Source: Pseudomonadota bacterium (GTDB lineage Bacteria; Myxococcota_A; Polyangia; Haliangiales; Haliangiaceae). From it: 18,855 bases of DNA. A model generated the notes under the pieces. It did not search any database and had not been told where the DNA came from. It saw only the letters and a program-made list of their open reading frames with translations. The position numbers and the translations under genes are program-made. This document shows positions 7,615-14,736 of this stretch, in pieces; within the stretch, counting starts at the first letter, position 1; each line of letters starts with the position of its first letter. Where the stretch lies: assembly GCA_023428295.1 (NCBI GenBank), contig JAEYYV010000385.1, positions 1 to 18,855 of the forward strand. The letters run 5' to 3'.

Positions 7615-8712
7615 GTCTGTCACGGGCTTCATCGCACCGGAGTCGGTGACGGGGCGCATCGATCCGGACGCCGAGGTGCGCTTCTGGCGGTCGTCGAGCT
7701 CGGCCATCGTGCGCGCGATGTTGCCGCAGAGATTTCCAGACAGCGCCTTGTGCGCGACCTTGATCGCGTTGGAGATCGCGCGCGGATTGGAGCGGCCGTG
7801 CGCTTTGATGAACGGGTGCGTGAAGCCGAGCAGCGGCGCGCCGCCGTACTGCTGCCAATCGGTGACGGACTTCAGCTGATCGATCGCCGACGACAGTGCG
7901 ATGAGGCCCAGGCGCCACGCGAGGCGCTCCTTGTGCGCGTACCGCGCGAGCCGAACGACCGTCTCGCTCACGCCCTCGAGCATCTTGAGCACGACGTTTC
8001 CGACGAAGCCCGACGTGACCACGACGTCCGCGACGCCGCGCGGGATATCGAGTCCCTCGATGTTGCCGATGAAGTTGATATCGGTGGTCTCGACGAGCGC
8101 CGCGTTGGCCGCGATGATCTCCTTGGGGCCCTTGCCGGCTTCCGTGCCGTTCGAGAGCAACGCGACGCGCGGGCGACGATTGCTCGACACGAGCTTCGCG
8201 TACGCCGAGCCCATCACGGCGAAGCCGACGAGATCCTCGGCGGTGACGTCGACGGTCGCGCCGACATCGAGGATCAGCGAGAACGGATCGTCCTTCTCGC
8301 CGCGGCGGAGCTCCGTGGGATAGACGGCCGCGAGCGCCGCGCGACGAACGCCCTCGAGCAGCGTCCATCGCCGCGCGCACGCGAGCACGCTCGCACCCGT
8401 GTTGCCGGCAGAGACGAGGGCATCGCCTTCACCGCGCGCGACGAGATCCGCGGCGACCGCGATCGATGCCTCGGGCTTGGCAGCGAGCGCCTCGGCGGGC
8501 TTCTCGTCCATCTCGACGAACTGCGGTGCGTGGTGGACGCGAACGCGCGCACCATCGTGACGAAGCTTGGGAAGCAGACGGCCGATCGCAGCGGCGTCGC
8601 CGACCAAGATGATCTCGGCGGAGGTCAGTGCGAGGGACGCCTCGGCCGCACCTTGGACGATCGAGTCCGGTGCGTGGTCACCACCCATGGCGTCGACGAC
8701 GATGCGGTGCAT
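7612..8712 (-). CDS. plsX: Phosphate acyltransferase PlsX
   Basis: 366-residue PlsX, the cytosolic enzyme that makes acyl-phosphate from acyl-ACP and phosphate for PlsY and phospholipid synthesis. The family opening IVVDAMGGDHAP is at residues 4-15, GNTGA at 103-107, and NGTEAGKGPKE and the SGFVGNV and YGGAPLLG segments follow. The enzyme is slightly longer than usual because of a Ser/Arg-rich tail that ends in two near-identical 9-residue units, SGSMRPVTD and SGAMKPVTD. The start is ATG at 8712, the normal family start. The usual rpmF and fabH neighbours are absent; instead a HAD-type phosphatase follows 10 bases downstream and polA diverges upstream. Confidence 0.96.
   Translation of the reverse strand: MHRIVVDAMGGDHAPDSIVQGAAEASLALTSAEIILVGDAAAIGRLLPKLRHDGARVRVHHAPQFVEMDEKPAEALAAKPEASIAVAADLVARGEGDALVSAGNTGASVLACARRWTLLEGVRRAALAAVYPTELRRGEKDDPFSLILDVGATVDVTAEDLVGFAVMGSAYAKLVSSNRRPRVALLSNGTEAGKGPKEIIAANAALVETTDINFIGNIEGLDIPRGVADVVVTSGFVGNVVLKMLEGVSETVVRLARYAHKERLAWRLGLIALSSAIDQLKSVTDWQQYGGAPLLGFTHPFIKAHGRSNPRAISNAIKVAHKALSGNLCGNIARTMAELDDRQKRTSASGSMRPVTDSGAMKPVTD
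7615..7668 (-). repeat. Tandem 27-base repeat encoding the PlsX C-terminal tail
   Basis: Two adjacent in-frame 27-base units (7642-7668 and 7615-7641 on the minus strand) match at 20 of 27 positions and encode SGSMRPVTD and SGAMKPVTD. The second ends directly at the stop codon. Confidence 0.75.
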
Positions 8713-8758
8713 GCCCGCATCTTGCCATCAACGCGACGCGCGATGGTGTTTGCGGGCA
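8712..8758. repeat. Imperfect dyad in the plsX/polA divergent spacer
   Basis: TGCCCGCA (8712-8719) pairs with TGCGGGCA (8751-8758), and within it CCATC (8725-8729) pairs with GATGG (8742-8746). It covers the plsX start region and the CAAGAT hexamer and so could be an operator or an mRNA hairpin. The arms could also be chance in GC-rich DNA. Confidence 0.35.
8719..8724 (-). promoter_or_regulatory. -10-like hexamer CAAGAT of plsX
   Basis: CAAGAT, 6 bases, then the ATG at 8712. One mismatch to TAnnnT. It lies inside the dyad at 8712-8758. Confidence 0.25.
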
Positions 8759-8804
8759 CGGCGGTAGCAGCGTTCCTCGCATACACGCTGCACTTCTGAT
8801 CGGC

Positions 8805-8810
8805 TATGGT
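8805..8810 (+). promoter_or_regulatory. -10-like hexamer TATGGT of polA
   Basis: TATGGT followed by 9 bases and the ATG at 8820; the spacing is 2-3 bases longer than at the other genes, giving a leader of about two bases or none. Confidence 0.35.
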
Positions 8811-8819
8811 GCCGCCCGA

Positions 8820-11594
8820 ATGCCGGAGCGGCTCTACATTGTCGACGGGCACGGATACATCTTCCGCGCTCACTACGGCCTCATGAACATCTCGCGCGGA
8901 GAACGGCGAGAGGTGAGGCTGTCGACGAGCGAGGGCATGCCCACGGGCGCGCTCTACGTGTTCACGCGCATGCTGATGCGCCTCGAAGAGGACACGGCGC
9001 CCAAACGCATCTGCGTGGTGTTCGATGACAAGAGCGGCAAGAAGACGTTCCGCGCGGAGATGTACGAGCCGTACAAGGCCACGCGTAAAGCACCGCCCGA
9101 AGAGCTGCAGGTGCAGATGGAGTACTTCGCGCCGATCGTGGAGGAGATGGGCTGGCCCGTCGTCACGGTGCCGGGCGTGGAAGCGGACGACGTGATCGCC
9201 ACGCTCGTGAAGCAGGCGCGGCACAATGGTTGGGAAGTCGTCATCTATAGCGCCGACAAAGACATCATGCAGATGGTCGGCGAGGGCGTGTCGATGATCG
9301 ACGCGCTTCATCAGAAGACCTATACGCGCGAAGAGGTCATCAAGAAGATGGGCGTGCCGCCGGAGAAGATTCCGGACTTCCTCGCGCTCGTCGGTGACAC
9401 CTCGGACAACATCCCCGGCATCTATGGTGTCGGCGACAAGACGGCAGCCGGGCTCCTCGAGCAGTACGGCACGCTCGAGAACTTGATCGCGCAGAACCCG
9501 GTCGTTCCGCGCATCAAGGTGAAGCAGCCGTTCAGTGATCCCGAGCAGCTCGAGCGCGTGACGATCTCCCGCAAGCTCGTCCAGCTGCGGGACGACGTCG
9601 AGCTGCCGCGCGATCTCGAGAGCCTCGTGGCGACGGGGTGGGATCTACAGAAGCTGTACCAGCGCTTCACCGAGCTCGAGTTCGGCTTGCTCGTCGACAA
9701 AGTGAAGATGCGCATGCCGCCGGGCGAGGACGTCATCGTCGTGCCGGCGCCCGAGACCACGGCGCTCGTCGGGTCGATCGAGAGCGCGCCCGCGCCGGTG
9801 ATCGTCTCGCGTCCGGACGCGATCGCGGAGCTCGCTGCCGCGGCGACCAAGGCCAAGCGGATCGCCCTCACGATCGAGCTGGATCCCGAGCGCCCCGAGA
9901 AGGCGGGCCTCGTGGCCATGGTGATCGCGGTGCCGGGAATGGCGCCCGCGTATCTGCCGCTCGGTCATCGCTACATCGGAGCGCCCGCGCCACCGGTGGC
10001 GACGGATCTGTTGCCGCTGCGCAACGTGCTCGCGTCGACGACGATCGAGAAGATCGTCCACGATGCAAAGACGATCCGCCGCACGCTCGAGAACGATCAT
10101 CTGTTCGATCACGTGCGCATCGCCGGCATCGTCGAGGACACGATGCTCGCGGCGTTCCTGCTCGATCCGACGGCAGAGGCGGAGCCCGCCGAGGCGGTCG
10201 CGCAGCGCCTCGGTGGCATCCTGCTTCCGGCGCGCAACACGATCGCGGGCAAAGCGAAGCGTTCGCTCGAGGGCATCGACGTCGAGCGCGCGGCGCCGTG
10301 GGCCGGCGCGGTCACGCACGCGATCGGCGCGATCGGTCCGCAGCTCCCCAAGCGCCTCGAAGAGAGTGGCCTCTCGTCGCTGTATCGCGATGTCGAGCTG
10401 CCGGTGGCGCTGCTGCTCGCCGATGTCGAGCGCGTCGGCATCCACATCGACGTCGCGCACTTTCGCAAGCTGGGCAGCGAGGTCGGCAAGAAGCTCGAGG
10501 AGCTCGAGCGCACGATCTACGCGGCGGCAGGGCAGGAGTTCAACATCGGCTCGCCCAAGCAGCTCGGCGAGCTGATGTTCGACAAGCTCGGCATGGACAC
10601 CAAAGGTGTACGCCGCACGAAGACCGGGTGGTCCACCGAGGCAGAGACGCTCGAGGCGCTGATCGACGCGCATCCCATGATCCGTCCGATCCTCGAGCAT
10701 CGCGAGATCAGCAAGCTCAAGGGCACGTACCTCGACGCGCTGCCGCCGCTCGTGTCCGCCAAGTCCGGGCGCGTGCACACCACGTTCAACCAGGTCGTCG
10801 CGGAGACGGGACGCATCTCGTCGCAGGATCCAAATCTTCAGAACATTCCGATCCGCTCCGAGCTCGGGCGCCAGATCCGTCGAGGATTCGTGGCGGCGCC
10901 GGGACACGTTCTGATCGCGGCGGACTACTCGCAGATCGAGCTGCGCATCCTCGCGCACCTCTCGGGTGACGAGAAGCTCGGCGCTGCGTTCCGCGACAAG
11001 GTGGACGTGCACACGCAAACGGCCGCCGAGGTGTTCGACGTCGTGCGCGAGCAAGTCACGTCGGAGCAGCGACGCATCGCCAAAGCGGTGAACTACGGCT
11101 TGTCGTACGGGCAGTCCGATTTTGGCCTCGCGCGCACGCTGGAGATCTCGCGCACGCAAGCGGCCGAGTACTCGCGCCGGTACTTCCAACGCTTCCCCAC
11201 GATCCACAAGTTCATGGACGACATCGTCACGCTCGCGCGTGCGCAAGGCGGTGCTCGCACGCTGCTCAATCGTTGGCGTCCGATCCCGAACCTCATGAGC
11301 AAGAGCCCGCAGGCGCGTCACGCCGCCGAGCGCGTCGCGCAGAACACGCCGATGCAAGGCGCGGGTGCAGACATCATCAAGCTCGCGATGCTCGCGACGG
11401 CGCGCCGGATCGCCAAGGACAAGCTGCCCGCGCAGATGCTGCTGACGGTGCATGACGAGCTCGTGTTCGAAGCGCCGCCAACAGAGGCGCAGGCGATCGG
11501 CGAGATCCTGCGCGAGGAGATGGAGAGCGTGTACGAGCTCGCCGTCCCGCTCGAGGTGGACATCGGCATCGCGGACAACTGGGCCGACGCCTGA
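8820..11594 (+). CDS. polA: DNA polymerase I
   Basis: 924-residue family A polymerase, close to the usual length. The N-terminal 5' nuclease domain (about 1-300) has VFDD, VEADDVI, ADKDIMQ and the GDTSDNIPG helix-hairpin-helix block. The middle 3'-5' exonuclease domain (about 320-510) keeps its fold but not its catalytic residues: where Escherichia coli has D355 and E357, this protein has Thr351 and Glu353, and the second and third exonuclease motifs also lack the Asp. The polymerase domain is intact: motif A DYSQIELR with Asp702, motif B RRIAKAVNYGLSYG with Tyr759 where E. coli has Phe762, and motif C VHDE with Asp879. The ATG at 8820 begins right at the nuclease domain. It acts in Okazaki fragment maturation and repair. 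It converges on the next gene with a 5-base gap. Confidence 0.97.
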   Translation: MPERLYIVDGHGYIFRAHYGLMNISRGERREVRLSTSEGMPTGALYVFTRMLMRLEEDTAPKRICVVFDDKSGKKTFRAEMYEPYKATRKAPPEELQVQMEYFAPIVEEMGWPVVTVPGVEADDVIATLVKQARHNGWEVVIYSADKDIMQMVGEGVSMIDALHQKTYTREEVIKKMGVPPEKIPDFLALVGDTSDNIPGIYGVGDKTAAGLLEQYGTLENLIAQNPVVPRIKVKQPFSDPEQLERVTISRKLVQLRDDVELPRDLESLVATGWDLQKLYQRFTELEFGLLVDKVKMRMPPGEDVIVVPAPETTALVGSIESAPAPVIVSRPDAIAELAAAATKAKRIALTIELDPERPEKAGLVAMVIAVPGMAPAYLPLGHRYIGAPAPPVATDLLPLRNVLASTTIEKIVHDAKTIRRTLENDHLFDHVRIAGIVEDTMLAAFLLDPTAEAEPAEAVAQRLGGILLPARNTIAGKAKRSLEGIDVERAAPWAGAVTHAIGAIGPQLPKRLEESGLSSLYRDVELPVALLLADVERVGIHIDVAHFRKLGSEVGKKLEELERTIYAAAGQEFNIGSPKQLGELMFDKLGMDTKGVRRTKTGWSTEAETLEALIDAHPMIRPILEHREISKLKGTYLDALPPLVSAKSGRVHTTFNQVVAETGRISSQDPNLQNIPIRSELGRQIRRGFVAAPGHVLIAADYSQIELRILAHLSGDEKLGAAFRDKVDVHTQTAAEVFDVVREQVTSEQRRIAKAVNYGLSYGQSDFGLARTLEISRTQAAEYSRRYFQRFPTIHKFMDDIVTLARAQGGARTLLNRWRPIPNLMSKSPQARHAAERVAQNTPMQGAGADIIKLAMLATARRIAKDKLPAQMLLTVHDELVFEAPPTEAQAIGEILREEMESVYELAVPLEVDIGIADNWADA

Positions 11595-11599
11595 CGCGC

Positions 11600-12667
11600 T
11601 TACGGACGGCGCCACATCGGAGCTACGGTGCCGTCGATCACGGGCGTCGCTGCCGTGAGCATGATGATGCCAGCGCCACCACCGCCGCCGCCGCTGCCGC
11701 GTTGGTTCGTACCGAGGCCACCGTTCATGCCGGCGCCACCCGTGGAGCCATCTCCGCCGTCACCGGAGGCGGCCGAGTTTCCTTCTCCGCCCACGCCGGG
11801 TAGAAGCGGCGACGTCGATGCGCGCGTGCCGTCGTCTCCGATCCTCGTACCGGTCGTACCGCCGCCGCCTCCTCCTCCGCCGCCGAGCGAGAGCACGACG
11901 GCACCCGCGTCGATCGCGAGCTCGTCGGAGTCGAAGAGGACGAAGCCGCCCGAGCCGCCGCCACCACCGCCGCGATCGTTCTCGCCGCCGAGGCCGCCCC
12001 ACCCGGACGCGTTGATGCGTGCGTTGGCTTGCAGGACGATCGACGGTGAGACGAGAAAGATCCCCGATCCGGCGGTGCCGCCCACTCCTCCGAGGGCGCC
12101 AGAACCACCTCGATCACCAGGGCAGCCGCGACGCAGCGTGGTGACGGTCGTGACCGCCGGACGCGGTTGCGTTCCGTTCGCACTTCCGTTGCCGCCAACA
12201 GTTCCGAAGCTGCCGCCCGCGCCACCTGAGCCGATGACACCTTGTTGGGTGATGCAGCTGGTCGTCCCCGCGTTCCACGCATCGATCGTTCCGTTGATCG
12301 TGATGTCCTCGGTGCCGACAAAGACGATGAAGCGACTGCCGCGCGAACCGATCGTCACGCCGGCGTTCACGATGATGTGCTTCGCGGCCACGACGCAGAC
12401 GTCGTTCATCAATCCACTCTCGGATTCGGTGCAGTCGGCGATGGCGTCGAAGTCCTTGTTCTCCGTCACCTGAAGCACGTCGGGCGGCATCTGGGTCAAG
12501 CAGATCGGCTGGAACGTGCCGAAGCACGTGCGCGCGTCGACGATCATGTCGATCGGCGCGTCGATGGGCGCATCGATATCGGCGTCGTTGCCCAGCACGC
12601 CGGACTCGATGCCGAGGATGCCCTTGCATCCTGCGAGCAGCGTGAGGACAGCACACGCGCGCTTCAC
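11600..12667 (-). CDS. Gly-rich putative lipoprotein
   Basis: 355-residue predicted lipoprotein. The GTG start gives MKRACAVLTLLAGC, a lipobox with Cys14 and Lys at +2. A linker with repeated DAPI units follows, then a Cys-containing segment, a beta-helix-like stretch of short strands (HIIVNAG, RFIVFVG, ITINGTI) and, from about residue 145, a strongly Gly-rich half with a nine-Gly run coded at 11858-11884. The Gly-rich part alternates with strand-like pieces such as SGGFVLFDSDELAI, suggesting an extended parallel beta fold on the cell surface. No enzymatic motif is seen. It lies 12 bases downstream of the GIDE-like gene and has its own TACGAT hexamer 6 bases before the start. Confidence 0.75.
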   Translation of the reverse strand: MKRACAVLTLLAGCKGILGIESGVLGNDADIDAPIDAPIDMIVDARTCFGTFQPICLTQMPPDVLQVTENKDFDAIADCTESESGLMNDVCVVAAKHIIVNAGVTIGSRGSRFIVFVGTEDITINGTIDAWNAGTTSCITQQGVIGSGGAGGSFGTVGGNGSANGTQPRPAVTTVTTLRRGCPGDRGGSGALGGVGGTAGSGIFLVSPSIVLQANARINASGWGGLGGENDRGGGGGGSGGFVLFDSDELAIDAGAVVLSLGGGGGGGGGTTGTRIGDDGTRASTSPLLPGVGGEGNSAASGDGGDGSTGGAGMNGGLGTNQRGSGGGGGGAGIIMLTAATPVIDGTVAPMWRRP

Positions 12668-12673
12668 GGCGCT

Positions 12674-12679
12674 ATCGTA
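12674..12679 (-). promoter_or_regulatory. -10-like hexamer TACGAT of the Gly-rich lipoprotein gene
   Basis: TACGAT, 6 bases, then the GTG at 12667: one of the best matches to the window-wide pattern. It starts just 3' of the upstream gene's final codon, within the short gap. Confidence 0.4.
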
Positions 12680-13303
12680 TCAAGTTCGCGTGGCGATCAT
12701 GAGTGGGATCTTGCGCGTACCGGAGAACACGGGGCGCGTCGGTGCGTCCCCGCGATAGCCAGTGACGTCTGCATCGATCCGGCCGCGATCGGGCTCGCGC
12801 TGCGCGTGGCCATACACGTAGACGTGCGCGCCGTGCGGAACCGCGTGCTCGCAGAACCGCACGCCCGAGGAACTCGGATAGTTGAGCCTCGCCTTGGAGC
12901 GTTCGAATGCATCGCGCGCCGTCGCGGTCCACCGAGGATACGCGGCCATACCGCTCGGCCAGTCCTCCATCATCGATGGCGGCAACGCGAAGCGCGCATT
13001 CTCGAACACGACGAGCGCTGTGCCCGAATCGTCGCGCACGAGCATCTCGCCGTAACACGCGATCGCGCCCGCGAAGCGACGATCGGCGAGGCCGGTCTCT
13101 TCGATCGAGATGAACCACCCGGCGCACGGCTGATTCGTCATCGGGGCTCGCATCGTGCCGAGCGACTCGGCGACGCCGAGGATGCACGAGCGCTCGCCGT
13201 CCACGACGCTTCCGATCGGAACCACCTTCTGGGCGGCGATTCGCTGCCACACGCGGGTGCCGTGCAGCGCAGGCGACATGAGCTCCGTCAGCCACTCGAG
13301 CAT
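12680..13303 (-). CDS. Hypothetical protein with GIDE-like pattern
   Basis: 207 residues, no signal peptide and no membrane segment. Several features match the GIDE domain of MULAN-type membrane proteins: an opening VPIGSV, then MRAPMTNQPCAGWFISIEE (the APxxxxPC core followed by strands), then MLVRDDSGTALVVFENARF (a DxxG strand motif), and later a VPHGAHVYVYGHA segment. The GIDE assignment is inference from this pattern. Family members usually have flanking membrane helices, which are absent here. The ATG at 13303 was chosen; the ATG at 13279 is an alternative. No close -10-like hexamer precedes it, although TAGGCT lies 19 bases upstream. It probably forms an operon with the following lipoprotein gene. 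Confidence 0.65.
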   Translation of the reverse strand: MLEWLTELMSPALHGTRVWQRIAAQKVVPIGSVVDGERSCILGVAESLGTMRAPMTNQPCAGWFISIEETGLADRRFAGAIACYGEMLVRDDSGTALVVFENARFALPPSMMEDWPSGMAAYPRWTATARDAFERSKARLNYPSSSGVRFCEHAVPHGAHVYVYGHAQREPDRGRIDADVTGYRGDAPTRPVFSGTRKIPLMIATRT

Positions 13304-13408
13304 GCGGTTCGCATCCGAAGGGAGCCTACCGTGAGATCGCGCGGGTGATCGCGAGGGAAGACGATTTGGAGTTTCGCGTTCCGCCGGCCGACCCGCTAGA
13401 CTAGTCCG
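13304..13408. other. Divergent intergenic region before the TPR lipoprotein gene
   Basis: 105 bases between divergent genes. It contains TAGGCT for the minus strand and TAGACT for the plus strand; the 8-base palindrome GACTAGTC (13399-13406) overlaps the latter. I see no terminator, RNA gene or larger repeat. Confidence 0.4.
13397..13402 (+). promoter_or_regulatory. -10-like hexamer TAGACT of the TPR gene
   Basis: TAGACT, 6 bases, then the ATG at 13409. There is no Shine-Dalgarno. A weak TTTCGC 18 bases upstream could be a -35. Confidence 0.4.
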
Positions 13409-14686
13409 ATGCGCGCGGTCGCCGCTCTTGTCGTGGTCCTCGTGGGGTGCCACGAGTCGAACGATGTCCCGCCGCCCGCACCCGCGCCCGCGGTGGCGCC
13501 TGTCGCCGCACCGGCCGCTGCTGCCTCGACGGGCACGCCGGCCAAGTCGCTCGTGGAAGGCGCGACGCTGCGACCGCATCACGAGGAGAGTGTCGTCGAG
13601 TGCCCGGCGGTGCTGTCAGAGATCGGCGACGATGAGACGCGCGTCGGGTTGCTCCTCGAAGAGGCGAATCGCCAGATCGAGAAGGGCGTGTACGGCGCCG
13701 CATGGACGTGCGCGGATCGCGCGGCGGACATCACGCCCACGTCGGTCGAGGCGCATCACCTGCGCGGCGCCGCACTGGCAGCGCTCGGTCGCGACATGGA
13801 CGCGCAGGTCGCGTACTCGCTCGCGCTCGCGCTCGATCCCGATGACCCCGAGACGCTGCGCGCCGTCGCGGACTTCTACATCAACGGCAAGGGTGACCGT
13901 GGTCGCGATGCGCTGCGACTCGGGCTCGAGCTCGCGCAGCGCGGGAGCCGGCGCGCCCAAGCCCGCCGTCGTCGTAACGCGCCGCTGTCGGCGGACCTCG
14001 CGGTGCTCGAAGCGCAAGCGCTCAACGATCTGGGCCGCAGTGATGAAGCGCTCGCGCGCATCGATGCCGCGCTGCGGTTCGCACCGGGGCGCGGTGACGC
14101 ACTTCACGAGAAAGGCGTCGCGCTGTTCGATCTCTCGCGCTTCGCCGAGGCGCGACAGGCGCTGACCAAAGCGCTCGCGATTCAACCCGACGACGCGTAC
14201 ACGCACCAGATGATGGGCCTGACGTTCGAAGCGCTCGGCGAGCTCGACAAAGCGGAAGCGGCGCTCGAGCAAGCGCGCAAGCTCGCACCGCGCGATCTGA
14301 CGGCGCCGGTCCTCATCTCCGTCGAGGAGTTTCGACGCGAGGTGGACTCCGTGGTCGACTCTCTGCCCGCCGAGCGCAAGGCACGCGTGCGATCGATCAA
14401 GATCGAGATCGCGGACCTCCCCGATCCGGCAGACCTCGCTGCCGTGAAGCCGCCGTTCCCGCCGACGATCCTCGGCCTCTATCGCGGACCGGTCGGCCAG
14501 GTAGCACCGCTGCCGCCGCAGCCCGGCGAAGAGGCGCCGTCGATCGCGCTCTATCGGAAGAACCTCGCGCGTGCGGTGAAGACCCGCGCCGAGCTGTCCG
14601 AGCAGATCCGCGACACGCTGCTTCACGAGATCGGTCATCTCGAAGGTCTCGACGAGGACGACCTGCGCCGGCGCGGCATGGAATAG
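13409..14686 (+). CDS. TPR lipoprotein with C-terminal minimal zinc-metalloprotease domain
   Basis: 425-residue predicted lipoprotein. Lipobox LVGC with Cys14 and a Pro/Ala linker to about residue 45 are followed by TPR-like helical pairs (about 75-150 and 195-298, with repeated DP/AP turns such as LALDPDD, RFAPGRG, AIQPDD and KLAPRD). A basic insert RRAQARRRR lies at about 181-189. Residues about 305-425 match the small zincin family known as DUF1025/Zincin_1: the LPxxxxxxVxxIxIEI opening, ILGLYRGP, SIALYRKNL and the zinc-binding HEIGH at 406-410 with Asp415. That family normally stands alone at about 120 residues, so this is a fusion. It probably acts in the envelope as a scaffolded metalloprotease; the substrate is unknown. 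It precedes the kinase gene by 50 bases on the same strand. Confidence 0.85.
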   Translation: MRAVAALVVVLVGCHESNDVPPPAPAPAVAPVAAPAAAASTGTPAKSLVEGATLRPHHEESVVECPAVLSEIGDDETRVGLLLEEANRQIEKGVYGAAWTCADRAADITPTSVEAHHLRGAALAALGRDMDAQVAYSLALALDPDDPETLRAVADFYINGKGDRGRDALRLGLELAQRGSRRAQARRRRNAPLSADLAVLEAQALNDLGRSDEALARIDAALRFAPGRGDALHEKGVALFDLSRFAEARQALTKALAIQPDDAYTHQMMGLTFEALGELDKAEAALEQARKLAPRDLTAPVLISVEEFRREVDSVVDSLPAERKARVRSIKIEIADLPDPADLAAVKPPFPPTILGLYRGPVGQVAPLPPQPGEEAPSIALYRKNLARAVKTRAELSEQIRDTLLHEIGHLEGLDEDDLRRRGME

Positions 14687-14723
14687 CCGGATCTCTCGTC
14701 ACGCGGTTCCGACGGTGTTGGGG

Positions 14724-14729
14724 TAGGAT
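14724..14729 (+). promoter_or_regulatory. -10-like hexamer TAGGAT of the histidine kinase gene
   Basis: TAGGAT, 7 bases, then the ATG at 14737. An ATG at 14728 overlaps the hexamer, so the pattern favours the downstream start. Confidence 0.4.
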
Positions 14730-14736
14730 GGCCGGC

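Noticed and set aside
8756..8771. Sigma-54-like site (GG-N10-GC) upstream of polA
   Set aside because: GGGCACGGCGGTAGCA has the spacing but a poor -12 element (TAGC); such matches are frequent at 70% G+C, and polA is not expected to be sigma-54 controlled.
9645..11615. 656-codon open frame antisense to polA
   Set aside because: Arg- and Leu-rich shadow frame without domains; high G+C and codon bias keep the reverse frame open. polA is certain on the plus strand.
11858..11884. Run of GCC/TCC triplets as a microsatellite
   Set aside because: It encodes nine Gly on the minus strand with mixed codons (GGC, GGA, GGT), so it is a coding feature and not a pure repeat.
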